From NCBI RefSeq assembly GCF_004168255.1, contig NZ_SEWG01000006.1, forward strand, positions 1 to 64,000: a stretch of 64,000 nt of DNA, in the 5' to 3' direction. Shown here one piece after another: positions 9,017-18,594 of the stretch. Position 1 is the first letter of the stretch, and each line of letters opens with the position of its first letter. A model generated the notes under the pieces. The model worked only from the letters and a program-made list of their open reading frames with translations, did not search any database and was not told the DNA's origin. The stretch is from Mucilaginibacter terrigena (GTDB taxonomy: Bacteria; Bacteroidota; Bacteroidia; Sphingobacteriales; Sphingobacteriaceae). A program made the position numbers and the translations under genes.

Positions 9017-9060
9017 AAAAAGCAAACGCCCCTTAAGAAATCAAGTGGCGTTTGCTTTTT
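9017..9060 (+). terminator. Rho-independent terminator after the dienelactone hydrolase gene
   Basis: Perfect 14-bp stem: AAAAAGCAAACGCC (9017-9030) pairs with GGCGTTTGCTTTTT (9047-9060), loop 16 nt, ending in a T-run. It lies 16 bp past the stop and can also serve the convergent lipoprotein gene, whose end is at 9078. Confidence 0.85.
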
Positions 9061-9077
9061 ATGAGGGTTGTAACCTT

Positions 9078-9893
9078 TTAAAGCGCTTTTACCTCGCCGG
9101 TTATCAGGTCCATTTCAAAAACTTTATAGCTGCCGTTCTTCAGGTCGAAGTACGATCTCATGGTGTTATTGGCATAAAACTCCATATAGCCGTTGTAAGC
9201 GTTGGTGTTTACCTTAGCATCTGTGCCTATATTCATATCGGCAGTTTTGGTGTTAAAATACACCCTGCCGCTTTTATACAGCGGGTTTGCAGAATTGTTG
9301 AAAGCGGTAATTTTGAGCAGGCTGTAAACCGTTTCCATTTTATGGTATTCGGTAGTAAAGGCCCCGCTAACTTTCGATTTGTACGACGATGTGGTGGTAA
9401 CACCGTTAATACTGATCTCGCTGTAATGTGTATTCAGCGCCCTTACATCGTAATTAAGGGTTACATCATAAACATTACTAAACCCGGTACCTTTTTCGGT
9501 GGTTTTTAAAGTATCGGCTAACAGATAAGCATCTACGTTCCAGTTGTTGCTAAAAGCACCGTTACACTGGTTTGTAAATATTCTTTTCCCAACATATTTA
9601 CGGGTGGTGTCGCCCTTAACGCCGGTTGAATCTGTAAACGTAGTGAAAACCATCCCGCATTCCTGCGTGGTTGTTACTGTTTTGCCGCCACCCTGGTTTG
9701 CATTTGCTTTTAAGGTTTTGCCATTATTTACACTGCCCCTAAGCGAGCGGTAAAGTTCAAGGGCAATTTGTTTGCTAATATCTGTATTGCCGTTTTTAAC
9801 CGGGGCAACAGCGGTATCTGTTTTTTTACATGATACGCTGAAAACAATTACGGCTATCAGTATCGCCGGTATAACTCTAAAAGAAAATTTCAT
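9078..9893 (-). CDS. Putative lipoprotein, function unknown
   Basis: 271 residues. Signal peptide MKFSFRVIPAILIAVIVFSVSC ends at a lipobox (SVS|C at about residues 19-22), followed by a short spacer KKTDTAVAP. The mature part is rich in Thr, Asn and Ser and predicted to be beta-rich. It has no domain I recognise, though the pattern (dispersed Asn/Thr, repeated tyrosines, ending in DLITGEVKAL) suggests a folded surface lipoprotein. Start ATG 9893. Divergent from the next lipoprotein gene. Confidence 0.6.
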   Translation of the reverse strand: MKFSFRVIPAILIAVIVFSVSCKKTDTAVAPVKNGNTDISKQIALELYRSLRGSVNNGKTLKANANQGGGKTVTTTQECGMVFTTFTDSTGVKGDTTRKYVGKRIFTNQCNGAFSNNWNVDAYLLADTLKTTEKGTGFSNVYDVTLNYDVRALNTHYSEISINGVTTTSSYKSKVSGAFTTEYHKMETVYSLLKITAFNNSANPLYKSGRVYFNTKTADMNIGTDAKVNTNAYNGYMEFYANNTMRSYFDLKNGSYKVFEMDLITGEVKAL

Positions 9894-10148
9894 GGAGTAT
9901 TAAATAATTTTTTGCAATATAATTTCACACCCAATGGCAAATACGATACCAGGTGCCGGGCAAAGGTAAACCCCGCAACCCGGCAAATTTTAGTGTGGAA
10001 ATTGATGCCCAAACCATGGTTGCTTTTGCTAATTGTGCTATCTCAGCAGGCGTTTTTTTAAGTTTTAAAAAATATTTTTGCCTTCGTATAAAATCAATAA
10101 CCTGTTTATTTATCTTTAGGCTGTAAACCAATAGTTTACAATATCATT

Positions 10149-10571
10149 ATGCGGATCATAAAGACCCTTTTAGCTGTATTCATCCTGATAGCTGTTGCAT
10201 CGTGCAAAAAATCGGAAACAACCGTATCGTTATCGGGCAAATGGCATATTACCAGCGCCCTTGGTAACGACGACCGCCACTGGACAGGATCCTTCACCCT
10301 GAAACAGGAAGGCGGCGCAAATAAATACACCGGGCTTTTTTTGTGGGATGCCACTGATGGGCAGTCTACAGGTACAGATAGCGTTACGGGAGAATATAAT
10401 GCCTCAACCAAAGTGCTTATCATGCAGTCGGTAGTAATAAGCGGCGATATCGAACCCGTTACCTATACCATGAATGTGACAGATAACGGTACAAAAATGC
10501 ACGGCACCTGGACAGGATCGAGCGACGGCTCAGTTGCCGACCCGGGTATCTGGACGGCGGAAAAAGAATAA
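10149..10571 (+). CDS. Small putative lipoprotein, function unknown
   Basis: 140 residues. MRIIKTLLAVFILIAVASC ends in a lipobox (VAS|C at residue 19), then KKSETTVSLSGKWHITSALGND. The GKWHI...SFTLKQEGG...YTGLF pattern and the final WTGSSDGSVADPGIWTAEKE resemble small beta-barrel lipocalin-like or extracellular binding domains, but no clear family is recognised. A terminator follows. Confidence 0.55.
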   Translation: MRIIKTLLAVFILIAVASCKKSETTVSLSGKWHITSALGNDDRHWTGSFTLKQEGGANKYTGLFLWDATDGQSTGTDSVTGEYNASTKVLIMQSVVISGDIEPVTYTMNVTDNGTKMHGTWTGSSDGSVADPGIWTAEKE

Positions 10572-10589
10572 TAGTTGCTGTTAACTTAC

Positions 10590-10623
10590 AAAAGCTCCGG
10601 GCCAAAAGCTCCGGGGCTTTTTT
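10590..10623 (+). terminator. Rho-independent terminator after the small lipoprotein gene
   Basis: AAAAGCTCCGG (10590-10600) pairs with CCGGGGCTTTT (10611-10621) through one G-U wobble, loop 10 nt, T-run to 10623. Note the direct repeat AAAAGCTCCGG inside the stem and loop. Confidence 0.8.
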
Positions 10624-10815
10624 GTTGAATGATGAAACGCGCGAGTTTTTCTTTATATCCTTATCGGTAGTTTTTTAACTGAAATGCTATAATGAAAAAG
10701 CTTAACCGTATGTACTTCGCAAGGTTTAGCAGGTCAACCGCCTTCGCATATCCATTAATATTTTATATTTTAACATTTTATGAGTTTGCAGCAGCGATTT
10801 ATCTAATTAGCTTAC

Positions 10816-13800
10816 TTGAAACCGTATACATTTCATATCACCCTTTATGATGTCGCGTTTTTTGGCGCGGCATTTATCGGCCTTACCTTTATTTTTCTTT
10901 TATGGTTCGCACGAAAGGCAAATCGAACAGCAAACCGGTTTTTAGCCCTTGCCCTGGCTATTGCCGTTTTGTGGCTTGCCCGGATCCTGGCGATCGACAT
11001 TAACCTTGAAGCCTATTTTTCGCATTGGAGCCGGCTGCCGCTGCAATTTTCGCTTGCGCTTGGCCCGCTTATTTTTTTTTATGTGCTTAAAATAACACGG
11101 CCCGAATATAAATTCCGGTTTAAGGATCTGCTGCATTTTAGCCCGCTGCTACTGGAATTGGGTGCCCTGGCATTAGAGGTGAAGGATAGTATGAAAACCG
11201 GCGTTGCTGCTTACGAAACACCGGCCTTTAGGTTGCTAAACCCTGTATTGCAATTGCTGGCGTTTATTTCGGTCATTGTCTACATATACAGGTGTCGTGT
11301 ATTGATCGAGGGCTTTTACCGGCAGCAAAAATTCACCGGGAACGACCGGTACCGGTACGAACTGCGGTGGGTAAATAACTTACTGGCAGGTTTTGGGCTG
11401 TTATGGTTATTATGGGTCCCCTTTGTGGCCACAGATTATTTTTATTACAACTACCAATTGGCGGTGCAGGCTTATTACCCCTTATATTTCCTTTTAATGT
11501 TAATGATCATCTGGATAGCAGCAAGGGCTTTTTTAAGGCCCGAAATGGGCACACCGGCAGATATTGCAGCCGTACTAAAACCGTTACTACCGGCAGAACT
11601 AAAGCAAAAAGGGATCTGGCTGAAAAAAGTTGTTAAAGAGAACCACTATTACAGGGACCCCGAACTAAGCTTAAGCTTACTGGCCGAGAAGTTAGGGATA
11701 AGCCTTCATGATCTGTCCCGGATCATTAATACAGCGCTCAAAAAAAGCTTTAACGATTTCATCAATGAATACCGTGTTGCAGATGTAGTACAGAAAATGC
11801 AGGACCTTGCTTATGGCCATATCACCCTGCTGGGCATTGCCTTCGAATCGGGGTTTAATTCTAAAACCACTTTTAACCGCACTTTTAAACAAATAACCGG
11901 GAAAAGCCCGGTGGAATATAAAAATGATCTTAAAAAAGAGCGCCCATCTTATAACCTGGGGCGCGGTACCCGGTTGGCGGCGGTAGTTTCGTATCAAAAT
12001 GTCCATCCAAAATGGACGTACGAAAAACTAACCCGCAACATTATGTTTAAAAATTACCTGAAAATAGCATGGCGCACCCTTACGCGCAATAAAAGCTACG
12101 CCGCTATTAATATTGCCGGCATGGCAGTTGGCGTAACGGTTTGTATCGTCATATTTATTATTATACAGTTTCAAACAAGCTTTGATACTTTTCACTCAAA
12201 AACCGACCGTGTGTACCGTGTGCTGACAGCATCGCATCATGCAGAAACGTCGGGAGTATCCTATGCGAAGAACGTGCCGTTTCAAATGCCGCAGGGGTTA
12301 AAAACGGCCTTCCCCGAAATAGAGCAGGTAGCGCCTGTATATGCAAGCCATAACGACGAGTTACAAGTGCTTGATGCTAACGGAACCCCTGTAAAGAATT
12401 TTAAAGAGCAGAGCGGTGTGTTTTATACATCGCCGGCATTCTTCAGGATGTTCGATTTCCCGCTGCTGAATGGGTCGTACGCTTCCTTGAACGACCCCAA
12501 CAATGTATTGCTTACCAAAGAAATAGCAGAAGCCTATTTTGGTGACTGGAAACTGGCGATGGGTAAAACCATAAAAATTACAGGCTACTATAGTATAGGC
12601 GCGGGGTTGTTTCAGTTCCCGGCAAGGGCGCTAAAGGTTACGGGCATCCTGGCAACCATACCGGCAAATACAGACTTTCGCCTGAAATTGGTGGTAGCTT
12701 ACGGCACAGATTTTACCGGGGATACACAATACGGTTTTCAACAACCCGACCTGGATGCAACAGCGCCTGATTTTGGTTGTTATGTCTTGTTGCCGCAAAA
12801 TACTTCGACCGATAACTTTAACCGGCAATTAGCAGCCTACGCGCAAAGAAAACAAACCGCCGATAAAAAGGACAGCTACATTATACAGCCATTAGGTGAT
12901 ATACATTATGATGCAGAGGCCGGCAATTACAGCAATAAAACTATCAGCCATCAACTGCTTAATGTATTATGGCTTATTGCGTCATTTATTTTGTTAATTG
13001 CCTGCGTAAACTTTATCAACCTGTCTACAGCGCAAGCGGTTAACCGTGCAAAAGAGGTTGGGGTACGTAAGGTTTTGGGGAGCAGCAAAACCCAATTGCA
13101 GGTACAGTTTATTGTGGAAACATTTTTGATTGTCGCCGGCGCAGTGTTGTTTGCGGTAGCTATTACCATGCTTGCATTACCCTATGTAGGCCGGCTTTTA
13201 GAGCTTTCTCTCTCGTTTAATATATTCAGCAACCCGGCAGTTATCTTATTCCTGTTAGGGGTAACCATTGTGGTGACCGCGCTCGCAGGTTTTTATCCTT
13301 CAGTTGTTTTATCGCGTTTTAATCCGGTTAATGCTTTAAAAAGCAAGATCACCGCAAACACCACTAACGGGTTTTCGTTGCGCAGGGCACTGGTAGTGTT
13401 TCAGTTCATTATTGCGCAGGTGCTCATCATCGGCACCCTCATCATTATAAAGCAAATGAATTATTTTATGGATCGGCCCTTAGGGTTTGATAAAGACGCT
13501 GTAGTGAATGTGGCCTACCGCCCCGGCCAATCGGGCGATTATTTAAAGCAGCAGCTATTGCAGGTAAGCGGGGTGCAGTCGGTGAGCTTTAGTTCAAACA
13601 GCCCGGTAGAGGATGATAATAATATGTTTACCACGTTAAAGTTTAACAACGCGATAAAGGACGCGGATTTTAAAGCCATCACCAAATTTGCCGACGAAGG
13701 TTATGTGCCTACTTTTAAGCTAAAACTGGTAGCCGGGCGAAATTTGCAACCCTCGGGCTGGACAAGGGAGTTTTTAGTGAACGAATCTTTTGTAAAAAGT

Positions 13801-14493
13801 TTAGGGTTTAAAAACCCTGAAGATATATTGAATAAAGAGGTGAACATACTGGGTGGGCAGATAAAATGCCCCGTTGTTGGGGTAGTGAAAGACTTTAATG
13901 ACAGGTCCCTTCGCCATAACGTGGCTCCATTGCTTATTGCCACAAACAACACCATGTACCGCCAGGTTTCTATAAAGCTATCTACAACAAACATTACTTC
14001 AACAATGCAATCGGTAGAGAGAATATGGAAGCAAACATTCCCTAACTATGTTTATGAATACCAGTTTCTGGATGAAAAGATAGCCGGTTTTTATAAACAG
14101 GAAAACCAGTTAGCGCAATTGTATAAAACTTTCGCAGTTATAGCAATATTTTTAAGCTGCCTTGGGTTGTATGGCCTGGCTTCATTCATGGCGGTGCAAC
14201 GTGTAAAAGAAGTGGGCATCCGTAAAGTACTGGGCGCTACAGCAGGCAGTATAGTGTATTTGTTTTCAAAAGAATTTATTATACTGGTAGCCATTGCCTT
14301 TGCCATTGCTACGCCTATTGCATGGTATTACATGCACCAATGGCTGCAGGATTATGTTTATCGCGTTAACATAAGCTGGTGGTTGTTTGCTGCAGGCGGG
14401 CTTGCTGCCATAATTATAGCGCTTGCAACCATAAGTTTCCAGGCAATAAAAGCGGCAATAGCCAACCCTGTAAAAAGTTTAAGGAGCGAGTGA
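10816..14493 (+). CDS. Fusion: membrane AraC-type regulator joined to MacB/FtsX-type ABC permease
   Basis: 1,225 residues with no internal stop. Residues 1-~270 form a multi-pass membrane region (seven or so hydrophobic segments, starting FFGAAFIGLTFIFLLWF). Residues ~280-380 are an AraC-type double helix-turn-helix (LSLSLLAEKLGISLHDLSRI... HITLLGIAFESGFNSKTTFNRTFKQITGKSPVEYK). At residue 410 (ATG 12043) begins a sequence typical of a free-standing permease start, MFKNYLKIAWRTLTRNKSY, followed by a MacB periplasmic core, FtsX domain, second core and second FtsX domain (GIRKVLGATAGSIVYLF; end NPVKSLRSE). TTG at 10816 is the only start before a stop. This may be a true fusion coupling efflux to transcription, or two genes joined by a lost stop. 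No ATPase gene is adjacent. Confidence 0.85.
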   Translation: MKPYTFHITLYDVAFFGAAFIGLTFIFLLWFARKANRTANRFLALALAIAVLWLARILAIDINLEAYFSHWSRLPLQFSLALGPLIFFYVLKITRPEYKFRFKDLLHFSPLLLELGALALEVKDSMKTGVAAYETPAFRLLNPVLQLLAFISVIVYIYRCRVLIEGFYRQQKFTGNDRYRYELRWVNNLLAGFGLLWLLWVPFVATDYFYYNYQLAVQAYYPLYFLLMLMIIWIAARAFLRPEMGTPADIAAVLKPLLPAELKQKGIWLKKVVKENHYYRDPELSLSLLAEKLGISLHDLSRIINTALKKSFNDFINEYRVADVVQKMQDLAYGHITLLGIAFESGFNSKTTFNRTFKQITGKSPVEYKNDLKKERPSYNLGRGTRLAAVVSYQNVHPKWTYEKLTRNIMFKNYLKIAWRTLTRNKSYAAINIAGMAVGVTVCIVIFIIIQFQTSFDTFHSKTDRVYRVLTASHHAETSGVSYAKNVPFQMPQGLKTAFPEIEQVAPVYASHNDELQVLDANGTPVKNFKEQSGVFYTSPAFFRMFDFPLLNGSYASLNDPNNVLLTKEIAEAYFGDWKLAMGKTIKITGYYSIGAGLFQFPARALKVTGILATIPANTDFRLKLVVAYGTDFTGDTQYGFQQPDLDATAPDFGCYVLLPQNTSTDNFNRQLAAYAQRKQTADKKDSYIIQPLGDIHYDAEAGNYSNKTISHQLLNVLWLIASFILLIACVNFINLSTAQAVNRAKEVGVRKVLGSSKTQLQVQFIVETFLIVAGAVLFAVAITMLALPYVGRLLELSLSFNIFSNPAVILFLLGVTIVVTALAGFYPSVVLSRFNPVNALKSKITANTTNGFSLRRALVVFQFIIAQVLIIGTLIIIKQMNYFMDRPLGFDKDAVVNVAYRPGQSGDYLKQQLLQVSGVQSVSFSSNSPVEDDNNMFTTLKFNNAIKDADFKAITKFADEGYVPTFKLKLVAGRNLQPSGWTREFLVNESFVKSLGFKNPEDILNKEVNILGGQIKCPVVGVVKDFNDRSLRHNVAPLLIATNNTMYRQVSIKLSTTNITSTMQSVERIWKQTFPNYVYEYQFLDEKIAGFYKQENQLAQLYKTFAVIAIFLSCLGLYGLASFMAVQRVKEVGIRKVLGATAGSIVYLFSKEFIILVAIAFAIATPIAWYYMHQWLQDYVYRVNISWWLFAAGGLAAIIIALATISFQAIKAAIANPVKSLRSE

Positions 14494-14618
14494 TAAGTTT
14501 GATAGGTAACTGCGACAGTTGTCGCGATACGCCCTTAAATTGTCGTTTTCATACAGCATGAAGTTTTGAAATACATTCGTTCTTTGTATTGTCAACACAT
14601 CAATTTAAATAACGCATT

Positions 14619-15494
14619 ATGAAAAGAGCAATTACAAGATCTGATATCCTTAAACAGGTACTGATATTCGCAATTTTGTTTTTTACAGTGTTCCAATCCA
14701 ATGGTCAACAACTTAAACCAACAGTAAGCGGCTATGCCCCTGTAAACGGCATTAAAGTTTATTACGAAACGTACGGCGAGGGTAAGCCTGTTGTTTTACT
14801 GCATGGCGCTTTTATGACCATTGAAGGGAACTGGGCCGAATTGATACCAGAATTGGCAAAAACCAGGAAGGTGATCGCCATTGAACTGCAGGGACACGGG
14901 CATACACAGTATTCGAACAGAAAACTGACGCATGCCGGCATGGCAGGCGATGTAGAAGCGGTAATGGATTACCTGAAAATTGACAGTGTCGATGTTGTGG
15001 GATACAGCATGGGCGGCTCGGTAGCTTACAAATTTGCAATACAAAGCCCTAAACGCTTAAAAAGATTAGTGATCATTTCTTCTACTTATAAAAGTGCCGG
15101 TTGGTTGCCCCAAATAAACGTTGCATTTAAATCATGGACGCCCGAACTTTTTACAAACACCCCGATGAGATCCGCTTACGAAGCAGTGGCGCCCGATAAA
15201 ACAAAATGGAGCAAGTTTATAGACCAGATGATCGCTTTTGCCCGGGAGCCCTTCGATTTCGGGGATGCCAATATTGCAAAGATCTCCGCGCCCGTATTGA
15301 TCATATCAGGTGATAATGACGGAGTGGATAAAGTTGAGCTGGCAAAAACATATAAGCTATTAGGAGGCAATGTTTCTGCTGATATGGCACCAATGCCAAA
15401 ATCACAACTGGCCATAGTTCCCTCGCAGGGGCATGTAAGCCTGATGATGCAGACGAACATAATATTAGATTACCTGAACGGCTTTTTAAAGTAA
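14619..15494 (+). CDS. Secreted alpha/beta hydrolase
   Basis: 291 residues. N-terminal signal peptide (ILKQVLIFAILFFTVFQSNGQ), then an alpha/beta hydrolase fold: VVLLHGAF (oxyanion HG), GHGHTQYS, nucleophile GYSMGGS (Ser), IISGDNDGVD (Asp region) and PSQGHVS (catalytic His), a full Ser-Asp-His triad. It probably acts on a small ester in the periplasm. About 125 bp separates it from the preceding fusion gene; it looks independently transcribed. Confidence 0.87.
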   Translation: MKRAITRSDILKQVLIFAILFFTVFQSNGQQLKPTVSGYAPVNGIKVYYETYGEGKPVVLLHGAFMTIEGNWAELIPELAKTRKVIAIELQGHGHTQYSNRKLTHAGMAGDVEAVMDYLKIDSVDVVGYSMGGSVAYKFAIQSPKRLKRLVIISSTYKSAGWLPQINVAFKSWTPELFTNTPMRSAYEAVAPDKTKWSKFIDQMIAFAREPFDFGDANIAKISAPVLIISGDNDGVDKVELAKTYKLLGGNVSADMAPMPKSQLAIVPSQGHVSLMMQTNIILDYLNGFLK

Positions 15495-15741
15495 CAAGCA
15501 CAATCCCAATTCCATTATTTATAAGCGGCAGCAGGGAAATCATATCCAGGTACAGGAATAATAATGTGTGCTTTAAGCATTTAAAAATCAGCTGTTCAAA
15601 AGTAGATGTGCAAAAGCTTTGCAAATTAAAGGAAAGTCCGCTTCAACCGCTTATATTGCATACGGACTTGTCGTAACCGCCAAGTGCCGGCTTAGGGGCG
15701 TTGCCTGCAATCCTCCCTATGGCGTAATAAAAATCATATTT

Positions 15742-16485
15742 ATGAATTGGAAAAATACGGTTACCGTTATCACCGGTGCCACCTCGGGGATTGGCAAGGC
15801 CACCCTGGAACGCTTAAGAAACGAAGGTAGTTTGGTGTACAACCTTGATAATACGCCACCTGCGCAAGCCGACCCCTACTTTATTGTTTGCGATGTAAGC
15901 AACCGGTTGAGTATAGAGCAAGCGATCAAAAGGATATATGATAAAGAAAAAAGGATTGACTTCCTGTTTTCAAATGCCGGGCGGCATCTTTTCGCCAACA
16001 TCGAAGATACCAGTTATGAGCAACTGGAAACATTGGTGGGCATTAATTTATTGGGTACCTTCTATCTGTTAAAAACAGTGATCCCCCTGATGAAACAACA
16101 GCAAAAAGGTAGTATTGTGCTGATGGGGTCCGACCAGTGTTTTGTTGGCAAAGGCAGCAGCAGCGTATATGGTATGACCAAGGGAGCCATAGGCCAGCTT
16201 GCCAAAAGCACCGCTATTGATTATGCTCCGTTTAATATAAGGGTAAACTGTATTTGCCCCGGAACAATTCAGACACCGTTGCTGGATAATGCGGTAAAAC
16301 AGTTTGTAAAACAATCGGGCCAGGAAGCATCCGCAGTGTACGCTGCGATGGATGGCGCCCAACCCCTGGGGCGTGTGGGTAGACCGGAAGAAATTGCCAA
16401 TACGGTTCGTTTCCTTTTCTCAGATGATGCCTCTTTTATCACCGGGGCATTGATCGCTGCGGATGGTGGGTATACTTGCCAGTAA
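15742..16485 (+). CDS. Short-chain dehydrogenase/reductase (SDR)
   Basis: 247 residues from ATG 15742; an upstream in-frame extension is non-coding in character. Rossmann fold with GATSGIGKA (cofactor site), NAGRH (structural Asn), catalytic Tyr-Lys in SVYGMTKGA with the preceding MGSDQ Ser, and a C-terminal RPEEIANTVRFLFSDDASFITG typical of the classical SDR family. Substrate unknown. It converges tail-to-tail with the MFS transporter gene and shows normal length. Confidence 0.9.
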   Translation: MNWKNTVTVITGATSGIGKATLERLRNEGSLVYNLDNTPPAQADPYFIVCDVSNRLSIEQAIKRIYDKEKRIDFLFSNAGRHLFANIEDTSYEQLETLVGINLLGTFYLLKTVIPLMKQQQKGSIVLMGSDQCFVGKGSSSVYGMTKGAIGQLAKSTAIDYAPFNIRVNCICPGTIQTPLLDNAVKQFVKQSGQEASAVYAAMDGAQPLGRVGRPEEIANTVRFLFSDDASFITGALIAADGGYTCQ

Positions 16486-16530
16486 ATAATGGGAAATTCT
16501 ACCGGCTTTGATATGAACCACAGGTTGCTG

Positions 16531-17742
16531 CTATTGTCTTTTGAAGCGCCGCACCATAAGGGCGCTTAGAATAGCTACCCCACATAAGATCAGCATTAGT
16601 TCGAACCCGCTCTTAAAGCTTCCGGTCATTTTTCTGAGTGTGCCCAGCACTATCATGCCCGCGGCGCCCGACAGTTCGTCAACCATTATTACGATCCCTA
16701 AAACAGAGCCGTAGCTTTTGCCGCGATAAATACTGGCAACCCATACCTGTATAAGGGTGAATGCCCCGCCAAAACCAAAGCCGGCAATCAGGGCGAAAGC
16801 GGTTAACACTAAGGGGTTGGTGCTTAAAGTACGCATGATAAAAAAGTCGGCAGCCATAACCGCAATGGCCACTACTATAGTATACTCTTTATTGATCTTG
16901 TCGCTCAGGTAGCCAAAAAACAGCTTACCAACTATCGCCGTTAATGAAAAATAGCCCAACATTTTGGCCGAAAAAACGGGGGTTTGCCCTAAATCTTTTA
17001 TAACGAACCCGTGATTTTGATGATAACCTTTTATGCAAAACCACATGATGGCGGTTACTAAGAGCACCATATAAAATGCAGGTGATCGTAAAGCATCACT
17101 AAGGGAACGGTTGGGTTCGGCGGGTTTTGCATTGTGCCTTTCCGGAAAATATGCACCATCCGGAACGCTCCCTATTACAGCCGGTTCAGGTTTGATCACT
17201 AATAACCCCGGCAGAAGAAAGATAGCTGACGCGATGCTTAAATACAAACAAGATCTTTGCCAGTCGGCCCCGGCTATTACTGCAATGCGGGGAAAGATAA
17301 TGCCCCCCAGGCTGGATCCAAGTATCATGATGCCGGTTGCCAGCCCTTTGTAATGGTTGAACCACTTATTGATCAGGTACATAAAAGACATAATGCCCGC
17401 AAGCGCCATACAAATTCCATACAGTACGTAAAACACGCACAAAGCGGCATAGCTGGTAACATATGCCAGCGAAAATATTAAAGCTATGGCCCCAAAAGCG
17501 CCGACCGCAATAATATTACGCGGGTTATACCTGTCCAAAAGGCGGCCAATAAACGGCGACGTAACGGCAATTGTTAAAAACAACAGTGTAGGAAGGAATG
17601 CTGCGCTTTGCGCATCCAGCCCGAAGGACTTGATCTGCAGGGGCCGCATCACCGTTAATGAATAAGCACCCACACCGTTGGTGGTGGCATACATGAGGGT
17701 TAAAGCCGCCAGCATAAACCAGCCGTAGTAGATTTTTTTCAT
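16531..17742 (-). CDS. MFS transporter, oxalate/formate-antiporter-like (OFA) type
   Basis: 403 residues, about 12 membrane helices. The N-terminus YYGWFMLAALTLMYATTNGVG, the A-motif-like FIGRLLDRYNPRN, and the central GKLFFGYLSDKIN are typical of the OFA/monocarboxylate-porter branch of the major facilitator superfamily, which exchanges or imports small organic acids. The substrate cannot be assigned. It converges on the SDR gene, so a shared pathway is possible but not shown. Confidence 0.85.
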   Translation of the reverse strand: MKKIYYGWFMLAALTLMYATTNGVGAYSLTVMRPLQIKSFGLDAQSAAFLPTLLFLTIAVTSPFIGRLLDRYNPRNIIAVGAFGAIALIFSLAYVTSYAALCVFYVLYGICMALAGIMSFMYLINKWFNHYKGLATGIMILGSSLGGIIFPRIAVIAGADWQRSCLYLSIASAIFLLPGLLVIKPEPAVIGSVPDGAYFPERHNAKPAEPNRSLSDALRSPAFYMVLLVTAIMWFCIKGYHQNHGFVIKDLGQTPVFSAKMLGYFSLTAIVGKLFFGYLSDKINKEYTIVVAIAVMAADFFIMRTLSTNPLVLTAFALIAGFGFGGAFTLIQVWVASIYRGKSYGSVLGIVIMVDELSGAAGMIVLGTLRKMTGSFKSGFELMLILCGVAILSALMVRRFKRQ

Positions 17743-17901
17743 AAAGCCAGATAACCCTTTTGAATTTAAGCGGAATATACAATAAAGCGGATAAACGCGA
17801 AGATGATATTTTGTATATGGTGATAGGAAATTACCTCAATGATCGGAAAGTTACTTCTACGTCCGTTGGGTAACGGATATAAACCGGGCGTGCTATCTAC
17901 A

Positions 17902-17943
17902 AACGCAAAAGCCTCACGACTTTTGATTTGAGGCTTTTGCGTT
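17902..17943 (-). terminator. Strong hairpin after the DUF1353 gene, terminator-like
   Basis: Perfect 14-bp inverted repeat, AACGCAAAAGCCTC (17902-17915) with GAGGCTTTTGCGTT (17930-17943), loop 14 nt. It lies about 60 bp after the DUF1353 stop (minus strand). The intervening minus-strand text (GTTCGAGATT...CTCCGCTACC) resembles the 3' end of a tRNA, a possible integration scar. Confidence 0.6.
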
Positions 17944-18000
17944 ACGGGTAGCGGAGAGGTAATCTCGAACTTTTTGAATAGTTTATTCATGAATCATAAG

Positions 18001-18594
18001 TTATAATTTTAATACTTTGTCCTCCACCACAACAATTTTATCTAATTTATTATTTATGTCCTCTAAGGAAGGATTATTCTTCTCGATCCACTTATTGATC
18101 TCGGTCAGTTTATCCTCAGATACGATAGCTCGTTGCGCCATCATTTTGACACTATTGCCACCGTGGCTTTTTGACATATCAATTCTCCATCTTGGTCCGC
18201 CTGCATAAACGGCCGCATACATAATCTTTGCTTTAATCAGATTAGTTCCTCCAGTTAGACAAGCATTATAAAACATTAAATGGACATCCTTCCAATCTTC
18301 CGTTTTTACAACGCAATAATAATCGTGTACTACTGATGCATTGCGATAAGTGCCTTCAAATGGTCCTCCAATAATTGTCCAAAAAATTTGAGGGATTGAC
18401 GCACCATCAACGATAGTGTTTTTAGGAACATCCCACTTTTTGCCATTAGGGTCAATGTATCCAAATTCTTTATTAAGCTTCATTGAACGGCCATTGTCAA
18501 GCCATTGAGCAACTACGTCGCCCACGAATCTGCCTTTCGTTTTTTGAGCAACAACAGCAACTGGAAATAATATTAAAAATAAAAGGTACTTCAT
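18001..18594 (-). CDS. DUF1353 family protein with signal peptide
   Basis: 197 residues. Signal peptide MKYLLFLILFPVAVVAQ, then the DUF1353 core: TIVDGASIPQIFW, GTYRNASVVHDYYC, and a C-terminal helical part. The family is known mainly from phages and integrated elements, with no firm function. The gene is more AT-rich by eye than its neighbours and sits between two tRNA-end/hairpin-like stretches, which suggests acquisition. Start ATG 18594. Nothing else in the region suggests a partner. Confidence 0.8.
   Translation of the reverse strand: MKYLLFLILFPVAVVAQKTKGRFVGDVVAQWLDNGRSMKLNKEFGYIDPNGKKWDVPKNTIVDGASIPQIFWTIIGGPFEGTYRNASVVHDYYCVVKTEDWKDVHLMFYNACLTGGTNLIKAKIMYAAVYAGGPRWRIDMSKSHGGNSVKMMAQRAIVSEDKLTEINKWIEKNNPSLEDINNKLDKIVVVEDKVLKL

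Noticed and set aside
9925..10131. A 68-codon frame on the minus strand between two lipoprotein genes
   Set aside because: Lacks a plausible start context, sits in the divergent promoter region, and the peptide matches nothing I know.
17766..17990. A 74-codon minus-strand frame containing the hairpin
   Set aside because: It spans the hairpin and tRNA-like text; the apparent peptide is a by-product of the inverted repeat.
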